Positions 42,125-50,473 of a DNA stretch of 64,000 nucleotides are shown here, one piece after another. Position numbers and translations under genes: made by a program. The notes beneath the pieces were generated by a model that saw only the letters and a program-made list of their open reading frames with translations, was not told the origin of the DNA and did not search any database. The stretch lies in contig CAVXSB010000006.1 of the NCBI GenBank assembly GCA_963764315.1, forward strand, positions 124,001-188,000. The letters are read 5' to 3'. The number at the start of each line of letters is the position of its first letter. The stretch's first letter is position 1. Origin of the DNA: DATLWN01 sp963764315. GTDB lineage: Bacteria > Pseudomonadota > Zetaproteobacteria > Mariprofundales > Mariprofundaceae.

Positions 42125-42775
42125 ATGGGTCAGAAGGTTAATCCGATTGGTTTCCGCGTTGGCGGCATCCGGGGCTGGGACTCGGTCTGGTATGCTTCCG
42201 ATAAGAACTTTGGCGATCTGGTGCGGCAGGACATCCAGCTGCGCGACTACGTCAAGAAGAAGCTCTATCATGCCGGCGTTTCCCGCATCGTCATTGAGCG
42301 CCCGGCCGGCAAGGTCAAGGTGACCGTGCATACCTCGCGCCCGGGCGTCGTCATCGGCAAGAAGGGTTCGGAGATCGACAACCTTCGCATGCAGCTGAAG
42401 GCCAGATTCGGTGGTGACATCCAGGTGTACATCGTCGAGGTCCGCCGTCCGGAGGCCGAGGCGCAACTGATCGCTGAGAATATTGCCTTCCAGCTCGAGA
42501 AGCGCGTGGCATTCCGCCGCGCCATGAAGCGCGCCGTACAGAGTGCGCTGCGCATGGGTGCCAAGGGCGTGCGTGTGTCCTGCGGCGGTCGCCTGGGCGG
42601 TGCCGACATCGCGCGTACCGAGTGGTACCGCGAGGGCCGCGTGCCTCTGCACACGCTGCGCGCGGATGTGGACTACGGTCTGGCCGAGGCCAAGACCACT
42701 TATGGAATTATCGGCGTCAAGGTTTGGGTGTTCAACGGCGAAAAGCTGGGTAACACCGACGATACGAACGCATAA
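42125..42775 (+). CDS. rpsC: 30S ribosomal protein S3
   Basis: 216 residues, at the short end for bacteria. Part of the mRNA entry channel with helicase activity. MGQKVNPIGFRVGGIRGWDS at the start; the KH domain carries GVVIGKKGSEIDNLR; RTEWYREGRVPLHTLRADVD closes the C-terminal domain. The C-terminal tail is shorter than in E. coli. AAAGGAG lies nine bases upstream. Confidence 0.98.
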   Translation: MGQKVNPIGFRVGGIRGWDSVWYASDKNFGDLVRQDIQLRDYVKKKLYHAGVSRIVIERPAGKVKVTVHTSRPGVVIGKKGSEIDNLRMQLKARFGGDIQVYIVEVRRPEAEAQLIAENIAFQLEKRVAFRRAMKRAVQSALRMGAKGVRVSCGGRLGGADIARTEWYREGRVPLHTLRADVDYGLAEAKTTYGIIGVKVWVFNGEKLGNTDDTNA

Positions 42776-42788
42776 CGGGGTTTGGGCG

Positions 42789-43211
42789 ATGTTGCAACCG
42801 AAGAAGATCCGCTGGCGCAAGCATCATAAGGAGCTGTCGCGCATTCGTGGCAAGAGTCCGCGCGGCGCCAGCCTGAATTTCGGCCAGTTTGGCCTGAAGG
42901 CCATGGAGCCTGGCCGTATCACGGCTCGTCAGATTGAGGCGGCGCGTATTGCCATTACCCGCCACGTCAAGCGCCAGGGCCGGGTGTGGATCCGCATGTT
43001 CCCGGACCTGCCAGTGTCCTCGAAGCCGGCTGAGGTGCGTATGGGCAGTGGCAAGGGTTCGCCGGAGTATTGGGTGGCCGCCATTCGCGCCGGCCGCATC
43101 ATGTATGAGATGGATGGCATCAGTGAGGAGCTGGCGCGCGAGGCCTTGACCCTCGCCGCATCCAAGCTGCCGATCCGTACCAAGATCGTGGTTCGCGGGG
43201 TGGGTCGATGA
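42789..43211 (+). CDS. rplP: 50S ribosomal protein L16
   Basis: 140 residues. Organises the A-site tRNA elbow region of the 50S. MLQPKKIRWRKHHKE at the start, FGLKAMEPGRITARQIEAAR, and VRMGSGKGSPEYWVA with the Arg that is hydroxylated in E. coli L16. ATG 42789 is preceded by GGGG; the frame is open upstream but the family begins here. Overlaps rpmC. Confidence 0.98.
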   Translation: MLQPKKIRWRKHHKELSRIRGKSPRGASLNFGQFGLKAMEPGRITARQIEAARIAITRHVKRQGRVWIRMFPDLPVSSKPAEVRMGSGKGSPEYWVAAIRAGRIMYEMDGISEELAREALTLAASKLPIRTKIVVRGVGR

Positions 43212-43399
43212 AGGCGAAAGAGATACGCAAGTTGGCGGATGCCGAGCTGAAGGAGAAGCTGGACGAGCTGGCTGCCGAAGGCATGAAGCTCCGTTTCCAG
43301 AAGTCGACGATGCAGCTGACGAATACCGCGCGCATTGGCCAGGTCCGTGGCGAAATCGCCCAGATCAAGACCATTCTGGCCGAGCGTCGCAAGGGGTAA
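43208..43399 (+). CDS. rpmC: 50S ribosomal protein L29
   Basis: 63 residues, a helical hairpin near the tunnel exit. MKAKEIRKLADAELKEKL and the block LRFQKSTMQLTNTARIGQVR are diagnostic. The ATG overlaps the rplP stop (ATGA), and the stop sits directly before the rpsQ start region. Confidence 0.97.
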   Translation: MKAKEIRKLADAELKEKLDELAAEGMKLRFQKSTMQLTNTARIGQVRGEIAQIKTILAERRKG

Positions 43400-43402
43400 G
43401 TG

Positions 43403-43669
43403 ATGACCGAAGTGAAGACCAATAAGCGCGTGCTGGAAGGCGTTGTCGTCAGCAACAAGGGCGACAAGACCGTGGTGGTGCAGGTGGAGCGCAAGTATCT
43501 GCATCCGCGCTACCGCAAGACCGTCCGTTCGCATAAGAAGTATATGGCGCACGATCCGGAGAATACCTGCAATATCGGCGACACCGTGCGGATCATTGAG
43601 TCCGCGCCGCTGTCCGCCCGCAAGTGCTGGGCTCTCGAGACGGTGATGACGCGCGCCGAGCAGTTGTAA
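43403..43669 (+). CDS. rpsQ: 30S ribosomal protein S17
   Basis: 88 residues. Primary 16S rRNA-binding protein, OB fold. LEGVVVSNKGDKTVVVQVER and HDPENTCNIGDTVRIIESAP are family blocks, the latter keeping the conserved ENTCNIGD loop. ATG 43403 (a GTG one codon earlier is possible); GGGGTAAG lies just upstream. Confidence 0.97.
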   Translation: MTEVKTNKRVLEGVVVSNKGDKTVVVQVERKYLHPRYRKTVRSHKKYMAHDPENTCNIGDTVRIIESAPLSARKCWALETVMTRAEQL

Positions 43670-43686
43670 GGTAAGCGGGGAATACC

Positions 43687-44055
43687 ATGATTCAGACCGA
43701 AACCACTCTCGAAGTAGCCGACAATTCGGGTGCCCGCAAGGTCACCTGCATCAAGGTGCTCGGCGGCTCCAAGCGCCGCTATGCCCGTGTCGGCGATGTC
43801 ATCGTCGTCGCCGTTCAGGATGCGATTCCGGGCGGCAAGGTGAAGAAGGGCGAGGTACAGCGCGCCGTCGTCGTGCGCACGGCCAAGGAGTTTCGTCGTG
43901 CCGATGGAAGCTCCATCCGCTTCGACGAGAATGCGGCCGTGCTGCTGACCAAGCAAAACGAGCCGATCGGCACGCGTATCTTCGGGCCCGTGACCCGCGA
44001 GCTTCGCACCAAGGGATACATGAAGATCATTTCCCTGGCGCCTGAAGTTCTGTAA
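43687..44055 (+). CDS. rplN: 50S ribosomal protein L14
   Basis: 122 residues, standard length. Forms bridge B5/B8 and the anti-association site for RsfS. MIQTETTLEVADNSGARKVT and GEVQRAVVVRTAKEFRR match the family. GCGGGGAATACC upstream of the ATG. First gene of the spc part, but no terminator or promoter separates it from rpsQ. Confidence 0.98.
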   Translation: MIQTETTLEVADNSGARKVTCIKVLGGSKRRYARVGDVIVVAVQDAIPGGKVKKGEVQRAVVVRTAKEFRRADGSSIRFDENAAVLLTKQNEPIGTRIFGPVTRELRTKGYMKIISLAPEVL

Positions 44056-44081
44056 CGCTGAGAAGAGTGAGGCAAAGAGTT

Positions 44082-44411
44082 ATGGCTACACCAGTCAATA
44101 CCCGCATTCGCCGTGACGACGAAGTCGTTGTCATCGCCGGTCGCGACAAGGGCATGCGCGGCAAGGTGATCCGGATGTTGCCGGGCGAGGGACGCGTGCT
44201 CGTGGCGAAGGTCAATATGATCAAGCGCCATACCAGGCCGACGCAGAATAGCGCCGGCGGCATCGTCGAGCGCGAAGCGCCGATGGCCGTTTCCAACGTG
44301 CAGTACTACTGCCCGAAGTGCAAGAAGGGCGTCCGCCTTGGTGCCAAGGTGCTGGAAGATGGCCGCAAGGTGCGCACCTGCCGCAAGTGCAGCGAAGTGC
44401 TGGATCGCTAG
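44082..44411 (+). CDS. rplX: 50S ribosomal protein L24
   Basis: 109 residues. 50S assembly initiator with KOW motif (RRDDEVVVIAGRDKGMRGKV). The C-terminal third contains CPKCKKGVRLG and RTCRKCSEVLDR, four cysteines that could bind zinc; many gammaproteobacterial L24 proteins lack them. ATG 44082 is chosen from the family N-terminus; a GTG at 44067 would add five residues. Confidence 0.97.
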   Translation: MATPVNTRIRRDDEVVVIAGRDKGMRGKVIRMLPGEGRVLVAKVNMIKRHTRPTQNSAGGIVEREAPMAVSNVQYYCPKCKKGVRLGAKVLEDGRKVRTCRKCSEVLDR

Positions 44412-44421
44412 GAGATAATCG

Positions 44422-44961
44422 ATGGCTCGATTGAAAGAATACTACAAGAGCTCGGTAGTGCCGGAGCTGCAGAAGCAGTTCGACTACAAGAACCCGATGC
44501 AGATGCCGAAGGTCACCAAGGTCGTCGTCAACATGGGTGTTGGCGAGGCGTCCCAGAACCGTAAGGAGCTGGACGGTGCCCTGGAGGACATGGCTGCGAT
44601 CACCGGTCAGAAGCCGGTGACCACGCTGGCACGCAAGTCCATCGCCAACTTCAAGCTGCGCGAAGGCATGCCGGTCGGCTGCCGGGTGACGCTGCGCGGC
44701 GAGCGCATGTGGGAGTTCCTGGATCGGCTGATCAATGTGACGCTGCCGCGTATCCGCGACTTCAAGGGCGTGAGTCCGAAGTCGTTCGACGGCCGCGGCA
44801 ATTACACGCTGGGCCTGAAGGAGCAGATCATCTTCCCGGAAATCGACTACGACAAGGTCGACAAGATCCGCGGCATGGATATCACGATCTGCACCACGGC
44901 CGAGACGAATGACGAAGGGCGCGCGCTGCTCAAGCAGTTCAGCATGCCCTTCCGCACTTAA
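44422..44961 (+). CDS. rplE: 50S ribosomal protein L5
   Basis: 179 residues. Binds 5S rRNA and contacts P-site tRNA. MARLKEYYKSSVVPELQKQF at the start, VVVNMGVGEASQNRK, FKLREGMPVGCRVTLRGERM and the C-terminal DITICTTAETNDEGRALL block are all typical. TAGGAG lies nine bases before the ATG. It precedes the short zinc-type S14 gene. Confidence 0.98.
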   Translation: MARLKEYYKSSVVPELQKQFDYKNPMQMPKVTKVVVNMGVGEASQNRKELDGALEDMAAITGQKPVTTLARKSIANFKLREGMPVGCRVTLRGERMWEFLDRLINVTLPRIRDFKGVSPKSFDGRGNYTLGLKEQIIFPEIDYDKVDKIRGMDITICTTAETNDEGRALLKQFSMPFRT

Positions 44962-44973
44962 GGAGTTAGTCCT

Positions 44974-45159
44974 ATGGCAACGAAGGCGTTGGTGGCGAAG
45001 GCCAACCGCAAACCGAAATTCAAGGTACGCGCATATACCCGCTGCAAGCTGTGCGGACGTCCGCATTCTGTGTACCGCAAGCTGGGCATGTGCCGCTGCT
45101 GCCTGCGTAAATACGCCCTGGCCGGACAGATTCCGGGCATGGTCAAGTCGAGCTGGTAG
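44974..45159 (+). CDS. rpsN: 30S ribosomal protein S14, zinc-binding short form (type Z)
   Basis: 61 residues, against about 100 for the usual gamma/beta/alphaproteobacterial S14. The zinc knuckle is CKLCGRPHSVYRKLGMCRCC, two CxxC pairs, as in Gram-positive and several deep proteobacterial lineages. Position after rplE is normal, so this is the resident gene and not an extra paralogue. AAGGAG lies ten bases before the ATG. Useful as a lineage marker. Confidence 0.97.
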   Translation: MATKALVAKANRKPKFKVRAYTRCKLCGRPHSVYRKLGMCRCCLRKYALAGQIPGMVKSSW

Positions 45160-45170
45160 GAGTTGCTGTT

Positions 45171-45566
45171 ATGATGATGGATCGTATCGCCGATATGCTG
45201 ACTCGCATCCGTAATGCGCAGATGGCAGGCCTGGAGAAGGTGGAGCTGCCTGCCAGCAAGTTGCTCGAGTCCCTGGCCGAAATCCTGAAGGACGAGGGCT
45301 ACCTCGCCGGCGTCAAGGGCTATAATCACAAGGGCCACCGCTACCTGCGCCTGACCCTGCGTTATAGCGACGAAGGCCGTCCGGTGATTCGCGAGCTCAA
45401 GCGCGTATCGACCCCGGGCCGCCGCGTCTATGCCAACGCCGAGGAGCTGCCGCGCGTGAAGAATGGCCTGGGTATGGCGCTGATCAGCACCTCCAAGGGC
45501 ATCATGTCGGACAAGAAGGCGCGCAACGAACATGTTGGCGGCGAAGTCCTTTGCACCGTATTCTGA
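45171..45566 (+). CDS. rpsH: 30S ribosomal protein S8
   Basis: 131 residues. Primary 16S rRNA binder of the central domain; in E. coli it represses the spc operon. DRIADMLTRIRNAQMAG at the start and STSKGIMSDKKARNEHVGGE at the end are conserved. Three ATG codons in tandem (45171, 45174, 45177) precede DRIAD; GGAG is best spaced for the first. Confidence 0.98.
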   Translation: MMMDRIADMLTRIRNAQMAGLEKVELPASKLLESLAEILKDEGYLAGVKGYNHKGHRYLRLTLRYSDEGRPVIRELKRVSTPGRRVYANAEELPRVKNGLGMALISTSKGIMSDKKARNEHVGGEVLCTVF

Positions 45567-45577
45567 GGTAACGCGTT

Positions 45578-46111
45578 ATGTCTCGTATTGGTAAGAAAAT
45601 CGTCAAGATCCCCACGGGGGTCGAGATCAAGATCGGCGCTGACGCCATCGTGGCCAAGGGCCCGAAGGGCGAGCTGTCTTCGCCCCTGTTCGACGGCATA
45701 GCCGTCAATCAGGAAGGCGATACGCTGACGCTGTCTTGCGCCGACCTGGGGAACAAGAAGCTGAAGGCGCTGTATGGCCTGACCACCGCCAGCCTGGCGA
45801 ACAACGTCAAGGGCGTGAGTGCCGGTTTCGAGCGCGAGCTGGAGCTGCGCGGCGTGGGTTATCGCGCACAGGCCCAGGGCGATGCCCTGAACCTGTCGCT
45901 GGGCTTCTCGCATCCGGTCGTCTACTCGTTGCCGACCGGCATCAGTGCCAAGGTCGATCAGAGCAAGATCGTCATCAGTGGCAGTGACAAGCAGAAGGTC
46001 GGTCAGGTGGCGGCGGAGATCCGCGCCATCCGTCCCCCCGAGCCCTACAAGGGCAAGGGTGTGCGCTATACGGACGAGTATGTGGCGATGAAGGAAGGCA
46101 AGAAGGCCTAA
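45578..46111 (+). CDS. rplF: 50S ribosomal protein L6
   Basis: 177 residues. Two similar domains near the sarcin-ricin loop. MSRIGKKIVKIPTGVEI at the start and the C-terminal RPPEPYKGKGVRYTDEYV signature are present. GAGGTAACG precedes the ATG. Ordinary spc-operon gene followed by a 31-bp gap before rplR. Confidence 0.98.
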   Translation: MSRIGKKIVKIPTGVEIKIGADAIVAKGPKGELSSPLFDGIAVNQEGDTLTLSCADLGNKKLKALYGLTTASLANNVKGVSAGFERELELRGVGYRAQAQGDALNLSLGFSHPVVYSLPTGISAKVDQSKIVISGSDKQKVGQVAAEIRAIRPPEPYKGKGVRYTDEYVAMKEGKKA

Positions 46112-46142
46112 GGCCGTTCTTTAGATAGGCAGGAGTAAGTGC

Positions 46143-46496
46143 ATGTCTGTGAAGAAGTATGAAAACAACAGTGCCGTCCGCCGCGCCCGCAAGGTGCGCG
46201 CGCGCGTCAAGGCTTCGGGTCGCCTACGCCTGTCGGTATACAGGTCGGCCCGCCATATCTATGCCCAGATCATCGACGACGCGGCCGGGAAGACCCTGGT
46301 CGCCGCCTCGACGCTGGAGGGCGAGCTCGCCGGTGGCAGCAACCGCGATGCCGCCGAGAAGGTCGGCAAGCTCTTGGCCGATCGTGCCAAGAAGGCCGGC
46401 ATCAACGAGGTTGCGTTCGATCGTGGGCATTTCCTTTATCACGGCCGCGTCAAGGCCCTCGCCGATGGCGCCCGCGCCGGCGGACTGAATTTCTAG
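46143..46496 (+). CDS. rplR: 50S ribosomal protein L18
   Basis: 117 residues. 5S rRNA-binding protein. The N-terminal basic tail (RRARKVRARVKASGRLRLSV) and the C-terminal AFDRGHFLYHGRVKALADGA are family features. CAGGAG lies about nine bases before the ATG. Confidence 0.98.
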   Translation: MSVKKYENNSAVRRARKVRARVKASGRLRLSVYRSARHIYAQIIDDAAGKTLVAASTLEGELAGGSNRDAAEKVGKLLADRAKKAGINEVAFDRGHFLYHGRVKALADGARAGGLNF

Positions 46497-46506
46497 GAGT
46501 AGACGG

Positions 46507-46989
46507 ATGATCAACGCGCAAGAAATGGAACTGACCGAGAAGCTTGTCCAAATCAACCGTATTGCCAAGGTTGTGGCCGGTGGCCGTCGCTTCGGCTTCT
46601 CGGCCCTGATGGTGGTTGGTGACGGCAACGGGCATGTGGGCTTTGGCCACGCCAAGGCCCGCGAGGTTCCGGAGGCCATCCGCAAGGCCACCGAGATCGC
46701 CCGCAAGTCGATGGTGGCAATCCCGCGCCGCAAGACGACGATCCATTTCCAGGTCGAGGGCCGTCAGGATGCCACGCGCGTGATGCTGCGTCCGGCCAGC
46801 GAGGGTACCGGCGTCATCGCCGGCTCCGCCGTGCGTGCTGTACTCGAGGCCGCCGGTGTGCGCGACGTGCTGACCAAGAGCCTGGGATCGCGTAATCCGC
46901 TGAACCTGGTGCGCGCCACCCTCAACGGCCTGAAGTCACTGGAGAACCCGGAGCAGGTCGCGGCACGCCGCGGCAAGGCCGCCGCCTGA
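46507..46989 (+). CDS. rpsE: 30S ribosomal protein S5
   Basis: 160 residues. Decoding-accuracy protein with a dsRBD-like N-terminal domain. VAGGRRFGFSALMVVGDGNG and GHAKAREVPEAIRKATE are diagnostic, and RPASEGTGVIAGSAVRAVLE lies in the C-terminal domain. TAGGAG precedes the ATG. Confidence 0.98.
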   Translation: MINAQEMELTEKLVQINRIAKVVAGGRRFGFSALMVVGDGNGHVGFGHAKAREVPEAIRKATEIARKSMVAIPRRKTTIHFQVEGRQDATRVMLRPASEGTGVIAGSAVRAVLEAAGVRDVLTKSLGSRNPLNLVRATLNGLKSLENPEQVAARRGKAAA

Positions 46990-47017
46990 TCCCGGAACCC
47001 CTCAAGGAGAAACGTTC

Positions 47018-47212
47018 ATGGCCACCAAGAAAGACACCCTTCGCATCCGCCAGTTCAAGAGCGGCATCGGCTATGCCGAGGCCCAGCGTGCCACGCTGCG
47101 TGGCTTGGGCTTCCGCCGCATGAATCAGGTCGTCGAGGTGCAGGACACCCCGGCCGTGCGCGGCATGATCAACAAGATTTCGCACCTGGTGCGCATCGAG
47201 AGCGGGGAGTAA
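47018..47212 (+). CDS. rpmD: 50S ribosomal protein L30
   Basis: 64 residues. Small 50S protein. LRIRQFKSGIGYAEAQRATL followed by GLGFRRMNQVVEVQDTPAVR gives the family pattern. AAGGAG upstream of the ATG. Standard position between rpsE and rplO. Confidence 0.97.
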   Translation: MATKKDTLRIRQFKSGIGYAEAQRATLRGLGFRRMNQVVEVQDTPAVRGMINKISHLVRIESGE

Positions 47213-47215
47213 GCG

Positions 47216-47662
47216 ATGAAACTGAATGATATTCGCGCCGACCAGGGCGCCCGCCATGCACGCAAGCGCCTGGGCAGCGGCATCGGTACCGGGCACGGCA
47301 AGACCGGTGGCCGCGGTCACAAGGGCCAGACCTCCCGCACCGGTGGCAAGATCCGCCGCGGCTTCGAGGGTGGCCAGATGCCGCTGGCCCGCCGCCTGCC
47401 GAAGCGCGGCTTTACCTCTATGGCCAAGGGCTACCAGGTGATCAACGTCCGCGATCTGAATCGCTTCGACAATGGCGCCACGGTGGATGCTGCCGTCCTG
47501 TTTGATGCGGGACTGGTGCGCAACGCTGTGGACCCGATCAAGCTGTTGGCCAACGGCGAACTCGAGAAGAAGTTGTCGCTGTCCGTGAGTGCTGTCTCCG
47601 CCTCGGCCAAGTCCAAGGTTGAGGCCGCCGGCGGTGACGTGACGCTGCCCGAGGCCGCCTGA
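47216..47662 (+). CDS. rplO: 50S ribosomal protein L15
   Basis: 148 residues. Late 50S assembly protein. The glycine/arginine-rich N-terminus (RLGSGIGTGHGKTGGRGHKG) and the FEGGQMPLARRLPKRGF block are typical. GGGGAGTAAGC precedes the ATG, four bases after the rpmD stop. It is followed by secY after two bases. Confidence 0.98.
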   Translation: MKLNDIRADQGARHARKRLGSGIGTGHGKTGGRGHKGQTSRTGGKIRRGFEGGQMPLARRLPKRGFTSMAKGYQVINVRDLNRFDNGATVDAAVLFDAGLVRNAVDPIKLLANGELEKKLSLSVSAVSASAKSKVEAAGGDVTLPEAA

Positions 47663-47664
47663 CC

Positions 47665-48999
47665 ATGTCCGACCAGGCCAGCCAACTGGCGGGGCTTGCC
47701 AACGTCGGCAAGATCCCGGAGCTGAAGAAGCGCATCCTGTTCACGCTCGGCATGCTGATCGTGTACCGTCTCGGCGCTCACATCCCTGTGCCCGGCATCG
47801 ATGCCCAGGCGCTGGCGCAGTTCTTCAGCCAGGCCAAGGGAAGCCTGCTCGGCCTGTTCGATATGTTTTCCGGCGGCGCCCTGTCACGCCTGACCATCTT
47901 CGCTCTGGGCATCATGCCCTACATCTCCGCAGCCATTATTCTGCAGCTGATGGGTATCGTGTCGCCGCAGATCGAGCAGCTGAAGAAGGAAGGCGAGGCC
48001 GGCCGTCGTAAGATCACGCAATACACCCGCTACGGCACGGTGGCGCTGGCGCTGGTGCAGGCTGTCGGCATGTCCATCGGTCTGGAGACCTTCTCGGTTG
48101 GGGGCCATTCCGTCGTCATCGATCCGGGCTGGGCCTTCCGCGCCACCACCGCCATCACCCTGATCTCGGGCACCATCTTCCTGATGTGGGTCGGTGAGCA
48201 GATCACCGAGCGTGGCATCGGCAACGGCATCTCGATGATCATCTTCGCCGGCATCGTCGCCGGTCTGCCCCGCGCCGTGGGCGGTACCCTGGAGCTGGCG
48301 CGCACCGGCGAGTTCTCGCCGTTCACCGTTATCGGCCTGTTCATCATGGTCGTCATCGTCACTGCCTTCGTGGTGTACGTCGAGCGTGCGCAACGCCGCA
48401 TTCCGATCCAGTACGCGAAAAGGCAGGTGGGCAACCGCATGTACGGTGGCAAGTCCTCGTTCCTGCCGCTGAAGGTCAACACCGCCGGTGTCATCCCGCC
48501 GATCTTCGCCTCGAGCCTGATCCTGCTGCCGGCCACCTTCGCGCAGTTCACAAAGGGCGTCCACGGTTTCTCCTGGCTGGGCGATCTGTCGGCGGTGCTG
48601 TCGCCGGGCCACTGGCTGTATCTGGTGCTGTTCACCACCTGTATCGTGTTCTTTTCCTTCTTCTACACGGCCATCGTCTTCGATCCGAAGGATACGGCCG
48701 ACAACTTGAAGAAGCATGGCGGCTATATCCCGGGCATTCGTCCGGGGCAGAAAACCTCCGAGTACATCGACTCCGTGCTCACGCGCATTACCGTCGTCGG
48801 TGCGGCATACGTGACGGTGGTCTGCCTGCTGCCGCAGTATCTGATCAGTGAGTTATCGGTTCCCTTCTACTTTGGCGGCACCAGCCTGCTGATCGTCGTC
48901 GTCGTCACCATGGACACCATGTCCCAGGTGCAGGCGCATCTGCTGTCGCACCAGTACGAAGGCTTGATGAAGCAGGCCAGGCTGAAGACAGGCCGCTGA
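47665..48999 (+). CDS. secY: Protein translocase subunit SecY
   Basis: 444 residues, inner-membrane channel of the Sec system with ten predicted helices. Recognised blocks: GMLIVYRLGAHIPVPGID in helix 1, GGALSRLTIFALGIMPYISA (plug/helix 2 region), GIGNGISMIIFAGI, and ERAQRRIPIQYAKRQVG, the cytosolic loop contacting SecA and the ribosome. The stop overlaps the adk ATG by one base. Confidence 0.98.
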   Translation: MSDQASQLAGLANVGKIPELKKRILFTLGMLIVYRLGAHIPVPGIDAQALAQFFSQAKGSLLGLFDMFSGGALSRLTIFALGIMPYISAAIILQLMGIVSPQIEQLKKEGEAGRRKITQYTRYGTVALALVQAVGMSIGLETFSVGGHSVVIDPGWAFRATTAITLISGTIFLMWVGEQITERGIGNGISMIIFAGIVAGLPRAVGGTLELARTGEFSPFTVIGLFIMVVIVTAFVVYVERAQRRIPIQYAKRQVGNRMYGGKSSFLPLKVNTAGVIPPIFASSLILLPATFAQFTKGVHGFSWLGDLSAVLSPGHWLYLVLFTTCIVFFSFFYTAIVFDPKDTADNLKKHGGYIPGIRPGQKTSEYIDSVLTRITVVGAAYVTVVCLLPQYLISELSVPFYFGGTSLLIVVVVTMDTMSQVQAHLLSHQYEGLMKQARLKTGR

Positions 49000-49637
49000 T
49001 GAACCTGGTGCTGTTCGGGCCCCCGGGTGTCGGTAAGGGTACCCAGGGCATGCGCCTGGCCCAGGAGCTCGGTCTGGCGCATCTGGCGACGGGTGACATC
49101 CTACGTGCCGCCGTGCGCGACGGCACCGAGTATGGCAAGCAGGCCAAGGCCTTCATGGACGAGGGTAAGCTGGTCCCCGACGACATCGTCGTCGGCATGA
49201 TCGAGGAACGCATCACCGATGCCGGCACGGGATTCCTGCTCGATGGCTTCCCGCGCAACGTGGCTCAGGCCAAAGCGCTGGAGTCGATGCTGGCTCAGCA
49301 CGGCATGCATATCGACCGTGTGGTGTTCATGCATGCGCCGGAGCAGGCCCTGATCGAGCGGCTTTCCGGAAGGCTGATTTGCAGGGCTTGCGGTTTCAGT
49401 TTTCATCGGCAGTATTCGCCCCCCCGCGTGGCAGGCCGGTGCGACCACTGTGGCGGCGAACTGTACCAGCGCGACGATGATCGCGAGGACGTGATCGCCG
49501 AGCGCCTCAAGGTGTACCGGGCCCAGACCGAGCCGCTTTTGGCGTATTATCGCGGTGCGGCCGGGTTCCGACAGCTGGATGCCGCGGGAGAGATGCAGGC
49601 CGTGTATGCGGGCCTGAAACAGGCGGTGGAAGGCTGA
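48999..49637 (+). CDS. adk: Adenylate kinase, zinc-type LID
   Basis: 212 residues, long form. Interconverts ATP+AMP and 2 ADP. P-loop GPPGVGKGT (7-15), ATGDILRAAV for AMP binding, and a LID with CRACGFSF and CDHCGGEL, a four-cysteine zinc site as in Gram-positive enzymes and some Proteobacteria. adk between secY and infA is the order of many bacteria but not of E. coli, where adk is elsewhere. Confidence 0.97.
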   Translation: MNLVLFGPPGVGKGTQGMRLAQELGLAHLATGDILRAAVRDGTEYGKQAKAFMDEGKLVPDDIVVGMIEERITDAGTGFLLDGFPRNVAQAKALESMLAQHGMHIDRVVFMHAPEQALIERLSGRLICRACGFSFHRQYSPPRVAGRCDHCGGELYQRDDDREDVIAERLKVYRAQTEPLLAYYRGAAGFRQLDAAGEMQAVYAGLKQAVEG

Positions 49638-49640
49638 ACG

Positions 49641-49859
49641 ATGGCGAAAGAAGATATTATCGAGATGTCCGGGCAGGTGCTCGAGAAGCTTCCAAACGCC
49701 ATGTTCAAGGTGAAGCTGGACAACGGGCACGAGGTGCTGTGCACGATTTCCGGCAAGATGCGCAAGTTCTACATCCGCATCCTGCCGGGCGATAAGGTGA
49801 CGGTGGAAATCTCGCCCTACGATTTATCGCGTGGGCGGATCAGCTACCGCGAGAAGTGA
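49641..49859 (+). CDS. infA: Translation initiation factor IF-1
   Basis: 72 residues, single OB fold. MAKEDIIEMSGQVLEKLPNA and RKFYIRILPGDKVTVEISPY are conserved. It binds the ribosomal A site during initiation. Here it sits between adk and rpmJ, three bases after adk; in E. coli infA is outside the ribosomal cluster. Confidence 0.98.
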   Translation: MAKEDIIEMSGQVLEKLPNAMFKVKLDNGHEVLCTISGKMRKFYIRILPGDKVTVEISPYDLSRGRISYREK

Positions 49860-49905
49860 TTCCGGGGTTTGGCCCCGGACGAGAGAACAGACTGGAGGTG
49901 TGGGC

Positions 49906-50019
49906 GTGAAGGTCCGTGCATCGGTAAAGAAAATGTGTAACAAGTGTCGCGTCATCCGTCGTAAGGGTGTTGTGCGCATTATTTGCCAGAACGCTCGCCA
50001 TAAGCAGCGTCAGGGCTAG
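49906..50019 (+). CDS. rpmJ: 50S ribosomal protein L36, zinc-binding form
   Basis: 37 residues from GTG 49906: MKVRASVKKMCNKCRVIRRK at the start, then IICQNARHKQRQG, giving the Cys3-His zinc set. GGAGG lies nine bases upstream. It is too short for many gene finders but is in its normal place before rpsM. Confidence 0.95.
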   Translation: MKVRASVKKMCNKCRVIRRKGVVRIICQNARHKQRQG

Positions 50020-50088
50020 GACAGGTTGCGTCAGAGGCGTTTGATCGCTATTCTGCCGCGCCTTTCCCCAGGTACCAAGGAGGCATAA

Positions 50089-50457
50089 GTGGCTCGTATA
50101 GCCGGCGTAAATATTCCCGTTCAGAAGCGCGTTGAAGTGGCGCTTACCTATATCTATGGCATCGGGGCCAACAGTTCCCAGGCTATCCTGAGCAAGGCCG
50201 GTATCAATCCCGATACGCGCGTCAAGGATCTGTCTGAAGAGGATGTCGCCAAGATCCGTGGCGTCATCGACGCCGAATTCAAGGTGGAGGGCGATCTGCG
50301 CCGCATGATATCGATGGATATCAAGCGCCTGACCGACCTGGGCTGCTACCGCGGCCTGCGTCACCGCGCCGGCTTGCCGCTGCGCGGCCAGCGTACGAAG
50401 ACCAATGCGCGCACCCGTAAGGGCCCGCGGCGCACGGTTGCCGGCAAGAAGAAATAA
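50089..50457 (+). CDS. rpsM: 30S ribosomal protein S13
   Basis: 122 residues. 30S head protein contacting P-site tRNA and bridging to the 50S. ARIAGVNIPVQKRVEVALTY and RGLRHRAGLPLRGQRTKTNA are the family blocks. GTG start with AAGGAGG eight bases upstream. First gene of the alpha-operon part. Confidence 0.98.
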   Translation: MARIAGVNIPVQKRVEVALTYIYGIGANSSQAILSKAGINPDTRVKDLSEEDVAKIRGVIDAEFKVEGDLRRMISMDIKRLTDLGCYRGLRHRAGLPLRGQRTKTNARTRKGPRRTVAGKKK

Positions 50458-50473
50458 AGGTTGAGGTAAACGA

